Origin: Gammaproteobacteria bacterium
Lineage (GTDB): Bacteria > Pseudomonadota > Gammaproteobacteria > CAIRSR01
DNA length: 59,386 nt
Direction of reading: 5' to 3'
Assembly (NCBI GenBank): GCA_963575715.1
Contig: CAUYTW010000308.1
Coordinates: 1 to 59,386, forward strand
The notes under the pieces: generated by a model
The model's input: only the letters and a program-made list of their open reading frames with translations
What the model was told of the DNA's origin: nothing
The model's database searches: none
In this document: in pieces, positions 34,775 to 43,452 of the stretch
How the letters are laid out: the number at the start of each line of letters is the position of its first letter
Position numbering within the stretch: the stretch's first letter is position 1
Translations under genes and position numbers: made by a program

Positions 34775-36097
34775 ATGATTAATCCGAATCAGCTCTCTCC
34801 CGTACCACTCGTCATTGACCTGGATGGCCCGCTAATTAAGTCAGATTTATTATTGGAAACGGTTAATTGGTTTATTGGCCGTCATCCTTTGCAAATTTTT
34901 CGTCTCATGAGATGGCTTGCCTCCGGCAAAAATATTTTGCAAAGGAAATTAGCTGAGGTGTGCGAAATTGACGCGGCCGCGCTGCCTTACAACCAGGCCG
35001 TGATTGCTTGGTTACGGGAACAAAAAAACCAGGGAAGACAGCTTATTCTCGCCACGACTGGTCATCGGCGCTTGGCCGATGCAGTAGCGCGGCATCTTGG
35101 ATTATTCGACGCAGTCTTGGAGAACGACGATGCAAACAACGCCAGTGAGATTGCTAGGATTAGGTTGCCAGATAACCTTGGACAGAATCTGGACGACGGT
35201 TGTTCTCCGGTCGTCCAAGCGGCGTTCAAGGCGTTGCGTCCGCATCAATGGCTGAAAAACCTCCTGGTACTCGTTCCCCTGTTTGCCGCCCATCGGTATG
35301 GAGAACGGACCAGCGTCCTTCAGGCGCTTATGGCGTTCGTCGTGTTCAGCATGACCGCATCAAGTGTCTATCTGCTGAATGACTTGGTGGATGTCACTGA
35401 TGATCGCCATCACCCCCGCAAGCGATTTCGTCCCTTTGCCGCCGGTGACCTGAGCCTGTTGCATGGCTGGCTGGCTTGGCCGATGCTGCTCATTCTGGCG
35501 TTTATCGTCGCCGGCCACGCCTTGCCCATGTCTTTCATTGGTGTCCTCGCCAGTTATTTTGCTATGACGCTCACCTATTCCCTGCGCCTCAAGCAAACGC
35601 CAATACTTGATGTTTTAATTCTGGCGAGCCTGTATACCCTGCGCATCATTGCGGGCGCTGCCGCAATCACCGTCCCGCCTTCTTTCTGGTTGTTACTTTT
35701 TTCCATGTTTATTTTCCTCAGCTTGGCGTTCATCAAACGCTTTAGCGAAATCAAATTCTATCGTGACGCCGGGGGGCGGGGACTGTTACGCGGACGTGGC
35801 TATCATCACGAAGATCTTGATGTGGTTGCCAACCTTGGCACCAGCGCCGGTTATCTCGCAGTTTTAGTTTTGGCACTTTATGTTCAGGACAGTCGCACCG
35901 TTGAGCTGTATCGTTCGCCGCGCTTTATCTGGCTGGCCTGCCCGCTGTTGTTATTCTGGATTTCTCGCGCTTGGCTGATCGCGCATCGCGGTCAAATGCA
36001 CGACGACCCCATTGTTTTCGCTCTCCAGGATCGAATTAGCTGGCTGATTGGAATTTGTTTTATCGCCGCCTTCGGGTTGGCACGAATGCTGACGTGA
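34775..36097 (+). CDS. UbiA-type polyprenyl-phosphate phosphoribosyltransferase with N-terminal HAD-like part
   Basis: A 440-residue fusion. Residues 11-135 resemble a HAD hydrolase (VIDLDGPLIKSDLL with D15 and D17, then LILATTGHRRLADAVARHLGLFD). From about 150 a UbiA prenyltransferase follows (ALRPHQWLKNLLVLVPLFAA, N202-D203-x-x-D206 in NDLVDVTDDRHHPRKRFRP, about eight further hydrophobic helices). The RPHQWLKN and NDLxDxxxDRxHPxKxxRP blocks are those of decaprenyl-phosphate phosphoribose synthases. The HAD part lacks a clear GDS-D motif and looks internally shortened. Together with gtrA and the dprE1/dprE2-like genes, it points to a lipid-linked pentose pathway. Its TGA overlaps the gtrA GTG. 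Confidence 0.88.
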   Translation: MINPNQLSPVPLVIDLDGPLIKSDLLLETVNWFIGRHPLQIFRLMRWLASGKNILQRKLAEVCEIDAAALPYNQAVIAWLREQKNQGRQLILATTGHRRLADAVARHLGLFDAVLENDDANNASEIARIRLPDNLGQNLDDGCSPVVQAAFKALRPHQWLKNLLVLVPLFAAHRYGERTSVLQALMAFVVFSMTASSVYLLNDLVDVTDDRHHPRKRFRPFAAGDLSLLHGWLAWPMLLILAFIVAGHALPMSFIGVLASYFAMTLTYSLRLKQTPILDVLILASLYTLRIIAGAAAITVPPSFWLLLFSMFIFLSLAFIKRFSEIKFYRDAGGRGLLRGRGYHHEDLDVVANLGTSAGYLAVLVLALYVQDSRTVELYRSPRFIWLACPLLLFWISRAWLIAHRGQMHDDPIVFALQDRISWLIGICFIAAFGLARMLT

Positions 36098-36540
36098 AAT
36101 CCAGCGCGTATCTCGGTTTTCTTTACGCGGTCCTCGCCGCCATTGCCACCCTGGTCAATCTGGGCGGCCAGGCGCTAACTGTTTGGGGATATCGAGGATC
36201 TTGCGCGGTTGAATTGTCGATTCTAGTTGGTACCGCTGCCGGCTTACCGACCAAATATCTGCTGGACAAGCACTATATTTTTGTTTTCCGAACGAATAAT
36301 CTTGCCCACGATGGCAAGCTTTTCCTGTTGTACGCGCTCACGGGTGTGTTCACGACGATGCTGTTCTGGGGAACCGAATATGGCTTTCATCGGCTGTTCA
36401 ATACCGACACCTTGCGCTATCTTGGCGGCGTTATCGGCCTGTCGCTGGGATTCATCCTCAAGTATCAACTGGACAAACGTTTCGTTTTTACCGTCAGGAC
36501 GCCAACAACGGCGGGAGTAAATCTATGCGGGCGGCAGTGA
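36094..36540 (+). CDS. GtrA-family membrane protein
   Basis: A 148-residue protein with four membrane helices (LGFLYAVLAAIATLVNLGGQAL, ILVGTAAGLPTKYLLDKHYIF, FLLYALTGVFTTMLFWGTEY, LGGVIGLSLGFILKYQLDKRFVF). The duplicated KYLLDKHYIF and KYQLDKRFVF ends are typical of GtrA. The family moves or anchors polyprenyl-linked sugars; the mycobacterial relative Rv3789 sits beside dprE1. GTG start at 36094 overlaps the previous stop by four bases, so the two are coupled. The 3' end overlaps the Uma2 gene by 16 bases. Confidence 0.88.
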   Translation: MKSSAYLGFLYAVLAAIATLVNLGGQALTVWGYRGSCAVELSILVGTAAGLPTKYLLDKHYIFVFRTNNLAHDGKLFLLYALTGVFTTMLFWGTEYGFHRLFNTDTLRYLGGVIGLSLGFILKYQLDKRFVFTVRTPTTAGVNLCGRQ

Positions 36541-37085
36541 AATATTTTACCCGCGAGGAATACCTTGCAATGGAAGAAATTACAGCAGGTAAGTATGAAT
36601 TTTATCAAGGTGAAATTTTTGCAATGGCAGGCGGTACCTTTAATCATTCAATGATTTCAGGAAATATTTTTTCCGCGCTAAAAACTAAATTGCGGGCTAA
36701 ATTCTGTCAACCAACGAATAGCGATATGCGAGTTGAAACGCCGAATGGTTTAATTACCTATCCCGATGCCGCTGTTTTTTGTGGTAAACCGGAATTGAGT
36801 GAAAATCAATGTAGTTTGTTAAATCCTGCTGTTATTATTGAAGTCTTGTCTTCCTCCACGCGGCGTTATGACTTGAGTGACAAATTCTTATTGTATCGTG
36901 CTATTCCATCCTTTCACGATTATTTATTAATTGATTCCGAAAAAATTCATGCGCAGTATTTTCATAAGATCAGGCAACATGAATGGATTTTACATGAATA
37001 TTTTGAGTCGCATGACGTAATTGATTTACTTTCCATTCAGGAAACCCTGAGTTTACAAGAAATATATGAAACCATTATTTTTTAA
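36525..37085 (+). CDS. Uma2-family PD-(D/E)XK protein
   Basis: A 186-residue member of the Uma2 (DUF820) family, which has a restriction-endonuclease-like fold and is abundant in cyanobacteria and sulfur bacteria. Visible family blocks are YFTREEYLAMEE, KYEFYQGEIFAMAGGTFNHSMISGNI, D81 in TYPDAAVFCG and E106 in PAVIIEVLSSSTRRYDLSDKFLLYR. The ATG follows GCGGGAG and lies within the end of gtrA. Its DNA is clearly more AT-rich than the genes on both sides, so it looks like an insertion into the pentose operon. Function is not known. Confidence 0.85.
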   Translation: MRAAVKYFTREEYLAMEEITAGKYEFYQGEIFAMAGGTFNHSMISGNIFSALKTKLRAKFCQPTNSDMRVETPNGLITYPDAAVFCGKPELSENQCSLLNPAVIIEVLSSSTRRYDLSDKFLLYRAIPSFHDYLLIDSEKIHAQYFHKIRQHEWILHEYFESHDVIDLLSIQETLSLQEIYETIIF

Positions 37086-37133
37086 GATGGTTCTTGGTGA
37101 ACAGCATAATCGGCCAACAACAGCGGGAGAATC

Positions 37134-38438
37134 ATGATGGAAATTCATGGCTGGGGACGCTACCCGAGAATCGAGGCGGAAGTTGCCCTTCCCCTGTCGG
37201 TGACGCAATGCGTCGAGGTGGTGACCAGCGCCAGCAACATCGTAGCGCGTGGCCTTGGACGCAGCTATGGCGACAGCGGCCTCGGCGCGACGGTGCTTGA
37301 TACCCGTTACTTGAACCATTTCCTGGACTTCGACCAAGCCACCGGCCTACTGACGTGCGCTGCTGGTGTCACTCTTGATGATATTTTACGAGTTTTCGTC
37401 CCGCGAGGCTGGTTCCTGGCGGTGACGCCCGGCACGCGCTTCGTCACCATCGGCGGGGCCATCGCCAGCGATGTCCACGGCAAGAGTCATCATATCGCTG
37501 GTTCTTTTAGCGACCATGTGACCGCCATGGAATTGCTGCTTGGCAATGGCGAACGGGTGACGACTTCGCTGACTGACAAGCCCGACCTTTTTCACGCCAC
37601 TTGCGGGGGCATGGGGTTGACCGGAGTAATTCTCGCAGCCACCCTGCGCCTCAAGCCGATTCGCTCCAGCGTCATTGTCGAGACCCGCATCAAGGCCAAC
37701 AACCTCGACGCCGTCCTCGCCGCTTTCGCAGAGCACGCTACCACTACCTATTCGGTGGCTTGGATCGACTGTCTGGCGCGTGGCAAGCAACTAGGGCGTT
37801 CGCTACTCATGGTGGGTGAACACGCTGAGGAAGGCCCGCTCGTCGTCCAGAATCGAAAATCGTTGCCGGTACCGTTCGACATGCCCGCCAGCTTGTTGAA
37901 TCAACTCACCGTCAAGGCATTCAACACGCTTTATCACGCCAGCGCGCGGCTCGAGCGGCAAACTCGTCGCATCCCCTTCGAGCCGTTTTTTTATCCGCTG
38001 GACTCTCTCGGAAACTGGAACCGCCTTTATGGCAAGCCAGGCTTTGTTCAATATCAGTTTGTCCTGCCAACCGCAGCCGGGGTCAACGGCCTGCGCGACG
38101 TGCTGGGGCGCATCGCCGCTTCGGGACGCGGCTCGTTCCTCGCCGTACTCAAAGTCTTCGGCGCAGGGAACGAACATCCACTGTCGTTCCCGCGCGCGGG
38201 TTATACCTTAGCGCTTGACTTCAAGGCCGAGCCAGCGGTTTTTCGATTACTCGACGAGCTAGACAAGGTTGTCCTGAATTATGGCGGACGGCTCTATCTT
38301 TCCAAGGACGCCCGCATGAGTGCGGCCACTTTCCGGGCAAGCTACCTGCGCTGGCGGGAATTCGAGGAAATTCGTAGTCGCTATCACGCTATTGGCAAAT
38401 TTTCCTCCGTTCAATCCAAACGCCTGGGACTACGATGA
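37134..38438 (+). CDS. dprE1: FAD-linked oxidoreductase, DprE1-like
   Basis: A 434-residue FAD_binding_4 oxidase. RGLGRSYGDSGLGATVLDTRYLNHFLDFD and TPGTRFVTIGGAIASDVHGKSHHIAGSFSDHV are the FAD-binding blocks. GGMGLTGVILAATLRL and the C-terminal GGRLYLSKDARMSAATF match decaprenylphosphoryl-ribose 2-oxidase. That enzyme oxidises the ribose 2-hydroxyl as the first half of epimerisation to arabinose. The following SDR gene overlaps its stop (ATGA), as dprE2 follows dprE1 in mycobacteria. The lipid carrier here is not known to be decaprenyl phosphate. First of two adjacent ATGs at 37134. Confidence 0.88.
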   Translation: MMEIHGWGRYPRIEAEVALPLSVTQCVEVVTSASNIVARGLGRSYGDSGLGATVLDTRYLNHFLDFDQATGLLTCAAGVTLDDILRVFVPRGWFLAVTPGTRFVTIGGAIASDVHGKSHHIAGSFSDHVTAMELLLGNGERVTTSLTDKPDLFHATCGGMGLTGVILAATLRLKPIRSSVIVETRIKANNLDAVLAAFAEHATTTYSVAWIDCLARGKQLGRSLLMVGEHAEEGPLVVQNRKSLPVPFDMPASLLNQLTVKAFNTLYHASARLERQTRRIPFEPFFYPLDSLGNWNRLYGKPGFVQYQFVLPTAAGVNGLRDVLGRIAASGRGSFLAVLKVFGAGNEHPLSFPRAGYTLALDFKAEPAVFRLLDELDKVVLNYGGRLYLSKDARMSAATFRASYLRWREFEEIRSRYHAIGKFSSVQSKRLGLR

Positions 38439-39172
38439 AAAGAATTCTAATCATTGGCGCCACTTCTGCGATTGCTGAGGCCACCGCCAGATATTGGGCC
38501 AACGCCGGACACCGCATCTATTTGATGGCTCGAAATGAAGAACGCCTGCGCGTCATCGCCACCGATTTGAAAATTCGCGGTGCCACTGTGGTTGACATGA
38601 ACCTATTGGATGCCAACGATTTCGAGCACCATACAATGGTTATCGATGCCGCCATTAAAATCATGGATGGTATCGATATTGTTCTAATCGCTCATGGAAC
38701 GCTCGGCGACCAAAAGTCGTGCGAGCAAGACTTCGCTTCGGCATTGCGAGAACTCAATACCAACGCCATCAGCGTCATTTCTTTGTTGACTCATCTCACC
38801 AATTATTTCGAGATCAAAAAGCAAGGAACGATAGCAGTTATTTCCTCGGTGGCCGGAGATCGTGGACGGCAATCGAATTATGTATACGGGACCGCAAAGG
38901 GTGCGGTGACTATTTTTCTGCAAGGATTACGGCAACGGCTACACAAATCCGGCGTGAATGTATTGACGGTAAAACCGGGGTTTGTTGACACCCCGATGAC
39001 TAAGAATTTCAAGAAGGGACTTTTGTGGGCATCGCCTGAAGAGATTGCTCAACAGATTGCAACGGCCATCGAGAAGAAAAAAAATGTAGTGTATACGCCG
39101 AAATTTTGGTGGTTAATAATGACAATAATCAAAGCGATTCCAGAATCACTGTTCAAAAATTTACATACATAA
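38435..39172 (+). CDS. dprE2: Short-chain dehydrogenase, DprE2-like
   Basis: A 245-residue SDR. The dinucleotide site is IIGATSAIAEATARYWANAG, with LMARNEERL next. The catalytic set is S in AVISSVAGDRGRQSN and Y-x-x-x-K in YVYGTAKGAV. VLTVKPGFVDTPMTKNF is the usual C-terminal loop. It would reduce the 2-keto intermediate to the arabino product in partnership with the DprE1-like enzyme. The start overlaps the previous stop. Its own TAA (39170-39172) is the first three bases of a MITE-2 element, so the final codons border the insertion. Confidence 0.88.
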   Translation: MKRILIIGATSAIAEATARYWANAGHRIYLMARNEERLRVIATDLKIRGATVVDMNLLDANDFEHHTMVIDAAIKIMDGIDIVLIAHGTLGDQKSCEQDFASALRELNTNAISVISLLTHLTNYFEIKKQGTIAVISSVAGDRGRQSNYVYGTAKGAVTIFLQGLRQRLHKSGVNVLTVKPGFVDTPMTKNFKKGLLWASPEEIAQQIATAIEKKKNVVYTPKFWWLIMTIIKAIPESLFKNLHT

Positions 39173-39262
39173 TCCAAGTTGCTACCTATTATGATGGATA
39201 ACCAAATAGCCCCTCTCCCAAAGGGAGAGGGGAGAAAGGCAAATAGGTAGCAACTTGGGTTA
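39170..39262 (-). repeat. MITE-2, short copy (93 bp)
   Basis: Terminal inverted repeats of about 20 bases (TAATCCAAGTTGCTACCTAT and its near complement ending CAACTTGGGTTA) enclose one CCCCTCTCCC/GGGAGAGGGG hairpin. Compared with the 167-bp copy at 47799-47965 the middle is missing, as if deleted between its two hairpins. The dprE2-like stop codon lies in the left end. The gap up to the MCP gene shows nothing else. Confidence 0.85.
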
Positions 39263-39363
39263 CATAGATAAGATCTATAAGAATAATAGGGTAGAAAATC
39301 ATGCTGCTTAAAGTTGTTGCCGTGCGAACATCTGATGGGAATTTCAACAAAAACCTCGAACGC

Positions 39364-41562
39364 TTACATCGAATTCACATATTTTACTTTGAAAAAATTC
39401 ATTTGAGTCCGCAAATCGATGGTTTGATCCACCATTGAGGCAACCGTCACAGTCGTTTCTTGGGCCAGCGCTGCATTCCGCTGGGTCATTTCTTCCATGA
39501 GCTTGACCGCAATATTGATTTCCTTGAGCGCCATTGTCTGCTCCACGCTCCTACTGGCGATTTCGCTGATAATTTTATCTACCTGCTTGACGCCTTGCCC
39601 AATTCCGGTAAGCGCTTCTCCAGCATTTTTTACTTGTTCAGCACCATTTTTAACCTGCTGATTGCTGTTGATGATGAGAGTCTTAATTTCCTTTGACGCT
39701 TGGGCCGAGCGTTGCGCCAACATGCGAACCTCCTGGGCAACCACCGCAAATCCTCGTCCGGCTTCTCCGGCGCGCGCTGCTTCTACTGCGGCGTTTAGCG
39801 ACAATAAATTAGTTTGAAACGAGATGTTTTCGATGACACCGATAATGTCGGTAATTCTGCTTGAGGCACTCTCAATCAATCCCATGGCGCTAATTGCCTC
39901 GCCTGCGACCAATGCTCCTTTTTCTGCAGCACCACGGAGTTCGCTTGCCATAGTCTTGGCGCGTTGCGTATTTTCGGTATTGGCGCGCACAGAAGCACCA
40001 AGCTGTTCCATGGACGATGCTGTTTCTTCAAGGCTGGACGCCTGTTGCTCGGTTCGCGCGGAAAGATCATTAGTGCCGTTGGCAATTTCACTGGCGGCGG
40101 CAGCGATAGCATTCACCGCACGATTAATTCCCTGAACAATCTCGGCTAACCGTTCGGAAGTCGTATTGAAAGATTGCTTCAGGGTCAGATAGACTCCGTG
40201 GTAATCGTTTTCAATGCGTTGTTCAAGATTCCCATCAGCCAGGGCAATCGTTGCTTCACATACCTCGGTAATGACGCTATCAATAGTTGCGGCAAGACGA
40301 TTGATATTCTCACTCATGGTGAGAAGAATGCCTGCATGTCCCTGGGCGGCCATGCGTCTGCTTAAATCTCCGGCAACGAAACCCGCAGCCAGCTCGGCGA
40401 TTTCCTCGCCCACTTGTCGTTCACGTTCACGTATTGCTTCCTGCATCCGCTGATCGTTTTCAATACGTTCTTGTTCCTGGCGGCGATAGCTGCTCGCGGC
40501 GGTACTCTCCATTTCCTCCATCAGCTTACCTAGTCGAATACGCATTTCGTTAGTAGCGCGGGACAGCGTGGCAATTTCATCGTTACCAGTTACATCAATA
40601 TTGACCGATAAATTTCCTTGCGCCACCTGATAAAGATACCCCATCAGTGCATGAATACGTGAGCAAAAACTGCGATCAAAGAAAAAAGTAAATACAATGG
40701 GAATCATGATGCCTAATAGCGTCCAAACTAAAGCATCCCTTTTTGCGCTGGTAACCAATATTTCACTCTGTTTAATGGCATCTTCAGCAATTTGGTTGGC
40801 TTCGTCCACAGCAGCAATGACAATTTTTTCTACTTCCCGTGCGACCGCACCCAAGTTTTCGCTCAAGGATTTTACCTCGGCCTCGACTTCCATCAGACTA
40901 TGTAAAATTATGCGGTATTCCCGAATGGATTGTTGAATATTATTGCTATTACGCATTGAACCAACATCACGTTCCAAGCTGTCCAGGAATACCTCGATGG
41001 AGTTAGATGATTCCGGGATCGGATTCCAAAAATAACGAATCTCGCTTGGTTTTAATTCGACGATAGTTGTTTCCAGTGCCGTGTTTTCAGATTCGTAGAT
41101 TAAGGTTTCCAGTGCTTCGCGTTGCGTTTGCAAAAGTTGTACTTTTTCTTCTTTTTTGGAAAAAGCCGCAGTCAAATTATCGAAAAGCCGTCCGTATTCC
41201 ACAACCTGCTTTTCGATCAATTTTGCGTTTTCATCCTCAAGCGTTACTGCGGTGGCGTTCAAAAAATTAAGAATTTGATGCATCCGTGCGGTATTGGCAG
41301 CATCTCTGGTATGGAGCAAAGCATAGCGCAGGGATTCAACGCGGGCGTTGGCAAGGGCAATGGTCTGCCATAAATCCTTATGGTGTTGTGTTGTTTGGTT
41401 GATTTTGCCGCCGATGGCGTGAACCTGGCCAATGGCGCGGTAATTCATGCCGATAATCACCAGAAAGATGACCAGGGATAAACCAAAGATCACCCTCATT
41501 GTGGTAGTAACGTTCCAGCGAGACAGCAGGTAAGTCATGTGGATCACGATCCTGGTCTCCAT
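39364..41562 (-). CDS. Methyl-accepting chemotaxis protein
   Basis: A 732-residue transmembrane chemoreceptor. The first membrane helix is at about 20-43 ([22 protein letters not shown]). A helical periplasmic domain follows to about 272 with a coiled-coil character, then the second helix ([19 protein letters not shown]). HAMP domains follow ([31 protein letters not shown] and a second near [13 protein letters not shown]). The signalling hairpin tip carries [34 protein letters not shown]. No CheR/CheB-tethering pentapeptide is seen. The start at 41562 has AAGAGGG just before it. The ligand is unknown. Confidence 0.95.
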   Translation of the reverse strand: METRIVIHMTYLLSRWNVTTTMRVIFGLSLVIFLVIIGMNYRAIGQVHAIGGKINQTTQHHKDLWQTIALANARVESLRYALLHTRDAANTARMHQILNFLNATAVTLEDENAKLIEKQVVEYGRLFDNLTAAFSKKEEKVQLLQTQREALETLIYESENTALETTIVELKPSEIRYFWNPIPESSNSIEVFLDSLERDVGSMRNSNNIQQSIREYRIILHSLMEVEAEVKSLSENLGAVAREVEKIVIAAVDEANQIAEDAIKQSEILVTSAKRDALVWTLLGIMIPIVFTFFFDRSFCSRIHALMGYLYQVAQGNLSVNIDVTGNDEIATLSRATNEMRIRLGKLMEEMESTAASSYRRQEQERIENDQRMQEAIRERERQVGEEIAELAAGFVAGDLSRRMAAQGHAGILLTMSENINRLAATIDSVITEVCEATIALADGNLEQRIENDYHGVYLTLKQSFNTTSERLAEIVQGINRAVNAIAAAASEIANGTNDLSARTEQQASSLEETASSMEQLGASVRANTENTQRAKTMASELRGAAEKGALVAGEAISAMGLIESASSRITDIIGVIENISFQTNLLSLNAAVEAARAGEAGRGFAVVAQEVRMLAQRSAQASKEIKTLIINSNQQVKNGAEQVKNAGEALTGIGQGVKQVDKIISEIASRSVEQTMALKEINIAVKLMEEMTQRNAALAQETTVTVASMVDQTIDLRTQMNFFKVKYVNSM

Positions 41563-41636
41563 TTTCCCTCTTCCCAGGGATGAAAAGAGGGATGGTTAAG
41601 GTTTAAATCCGTGGCTTCATTTCTAAAAAAGGTTGC

Positions 41637-42260
41637 TCACGGTTTGATAAACGGCAAACCCGCATCGCTCCAATCCTGATTACCTCCCCGAAACCAATAA
41701 ATTTTACCTGTATACCCTAAGTCGAGCAGCGCTTTAATTCCCGTTGGACTCTGTCCACACCACCAGCCATTACAAAAGCTAATAATCGGTTTATCTTCCA
41801 ATTTTTTCATCTTAACCTTGGCTTTTGTTGTGCTTCCCACTAAATCGGTATAGGGAACGTTGATTGAACCAGGAATAGTTTCTTTATGAAACCACTCTGA
41901 AGTTCGCATATCGACAATCAAAATTTTCCCGGAATTAATTTCTGCTGCCATTTTAGGAAAATCCTCCAGTTTTATGGTCGTGGCACCTTGAATGGTTTCC
42001 GGCTGCGCGCAGAAAGGTTTGCATTTACGAATAGCGGGATTTTTGAAATCATCCTGAATTTCGCGGGTTCGATCCTGTTTCAAAGTAACTCCATTGAGTA
42101 CGAATTCTTCCAATTTCACTTCTTTGGCGTATGCCTGCTCCTTAGCTGCTACAGCATCGCCGATGGGAACATCCATTTCCGTAACGCTCACGACTGGCGT
42201 GGAGAATGAAAAACACGTTACCAAACAAATAGCCGAGATGGAATTAAAAATATTTTTCAT
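41637..42260 (-). CDS. Exported rhodanese-domain protein
   Basis: A 207-residue periplasmic protein with a signal peptide (MKNIFNSISAICLVTCFSFS). One rhodanese domain spans about 85-205 (KILIVDMRTSEWFHKETIPGSINVPYTDL). The active loop FCNGWWCGQSPTG starts at residue 162, with the likely catalytic cysteine at 163 and a second cysteine at 168. Before it, KCKPFCAQPETI gives another cysteine pair. Sulfur transfer or thiol chemistry in the periplasm is inferred. The leader preceding its ATG is nearly identical to that of purC. Confidence 0.88.
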   Translation of the reverse strand: MKNIFNSISAICLVTCFSFSTPVVSVTEMDVPIGDAVAAKEQAYAKEVKLEEFVLNGVTLKQDRTREIQDDFKNPAIRKCKPFCAQPETIQGATTIKLEDFPKMAAEINSGKILIVDMRTSEWFHKETIPGSINVPYTDLVGSTTKAKVKMKKLEDKPIISFCNGWWCGQSPTGIKALLDLGYTGKIYWFRGGNQDWSDAGLPFIKP

Positions 42261-42283
42261 CAGTGTCTCCGAGAAACTTCACC
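42261..42283 (-). promoter_or_regulatory. Shared 5' leader with ribosome site (rhodanese)
   Basis: On the minus strand it reads GGTGAAG-TTTCTCGGAGACACTG, joined directly to the ATG. It differs from the purC leader (19821-19843) at two positions. The rest of the 42284-42383 gap shows no feature. Confidence 0.65.
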
Positions 42284-42383
42284 CTTGAGTGCGGGATAGT
42301 TGACTTGACTCGCTACATTTCGATAATGAATCGAGGTGAATAGTTTTATTGAATGAGTCAGGCAGTGAGCGATAATTATGTGG

Positions 42384-43430
42384 TTATTCCTCCAGGAGTG
42401 GGTACGGCAGTGGGTGGAATTCCAAAAGCGGTCCTGTAGCGGCATGCAAACGTATTTCTCCCTTCCGAACATCGCTGGCTGCGATAACCGCCAAAATTAA
42501 GAAACCTCCTTCCGGGGATGGTGCACAATTAATGATTGTACCTGGATGTTGTTCCCTGTCTTCCGAGGGTATCCAAAGAGAGTCACCTGGTTGAGGCGGT
42601 TCTCCTCCTGCAATTCTCGCTAAATATAGATGACGTTTACTTTTCCCCAGGTATTGCATTCGAGCCACTACTTCTTGCCCTGTGTAGCAACCCTTACTAA
42701 AACTTACCGCACCAATTTCTGGGAGATTCAACATATGAGGAACAAAAGACTCGGTGGTGGCCCGAGTGATTTCCGGTACACCGGATAATATTTCCAAGAT
42801 GGACCAAGTCTCGGCTCCGATAGTCGCGGTACGCACCTTTAGTGTATTCCACAATTTAGTCAGGGCGTCATTTTTTCCGAAGATTTCAAAACGGGGATGG
42901 ATTCCACGAAGGCGAATAATCGTGAATGTGCCTTCGTGAGTCATTTTATCCGGTACGCCTGGCAAAGTCGGAAAAATTTGACGCAGCCCATCTTCAATAG
43001 AGGGACCTGAGCATCCCAAGCGAATCCAGTCCTGACTAGCATCTCTCAATAATACCTTAGAGCGGAGAATATACTTGCGCAATTGCTTGATGGTTTCTTC
43101 TACGCATTCATTTGGCAATTCAAGATAAAATCCTTCTCCCAGTTGGAATACACGAAAAGTTATCCGAACTCGTCCCTTAGCATTACACCAAGCTCCAAGT
43201 TTGCTGAGGCCGGATTCTGCATCGTGGATATCACAAGTCATTTGTCCCTGAAGAAAGGTAATTGCATCACTACCTTCTACTTTAATGAGTCCTTTATGAG
43301 AAAGATCAGCCATAGTATTTCCGTTCACTACAATAGCCCGTTCTTGATCTGGATTTCCAAAATGAATTACAATCTCATCCTTAAATTCCGCTCCTTCTGT
43401 CATCAAAAAATTTTTCCACTGTGAATCCAT
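42384..43430 (-). CDS. ygfZ: YgfZ/GcvT-fold protein, Fe-S and tRNA modification
   Basis: A 348-residue folate-binding protein of the GcvT fold that helps maintain iron-sulfur enzymes and tRNA thiomethylation. The diagnostic motif KGCYTGQEVVARMQYLGKSKRH is complete, with its essential cysteine. The N-terminal half carries DLSHKGLIKVEGSDAITFLQGQMTCDI, typical of the family. Length is normal. It lies 22 bases downstream of the histidine kinase gene on the same strand. This is the family that supports calling the organism a proteobacterium. Confidence 0.94.
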   Translation of the reverse strand: MDSQWKNFLMTEGAEFKDEIVIHFGNPDQERAIVVNGNTMADLSHKGLIKVEGSDAITFLQGQMTCDIHDAESGLSKLGAWCNAKGRVRITFRVFQLGEGFYLELPNECVEETIKQLRKYILRSKVLLRDASQDWIRLGCSGPSIEDGLRQIFPTLPGVPDKMTHEGTFTIIRLRGIHPRFEIFGKNDALTKLWNTLKVRTATIGAETWSILEILSGVPEITRATTESFVPHMLNLPEIGAVSFSKGCYTGQEVVARMQYLGKSKRHLYLARIAGGEPPQPGDSLWIPSEDREQHPGTIINCAPSPEGGFLILAVIAASDVRKGEIRLHAATGPLLEFHPLPYPLLEE

Positions 43431-43452
43431 AAGGCACCTAGTTGAGAATCAA

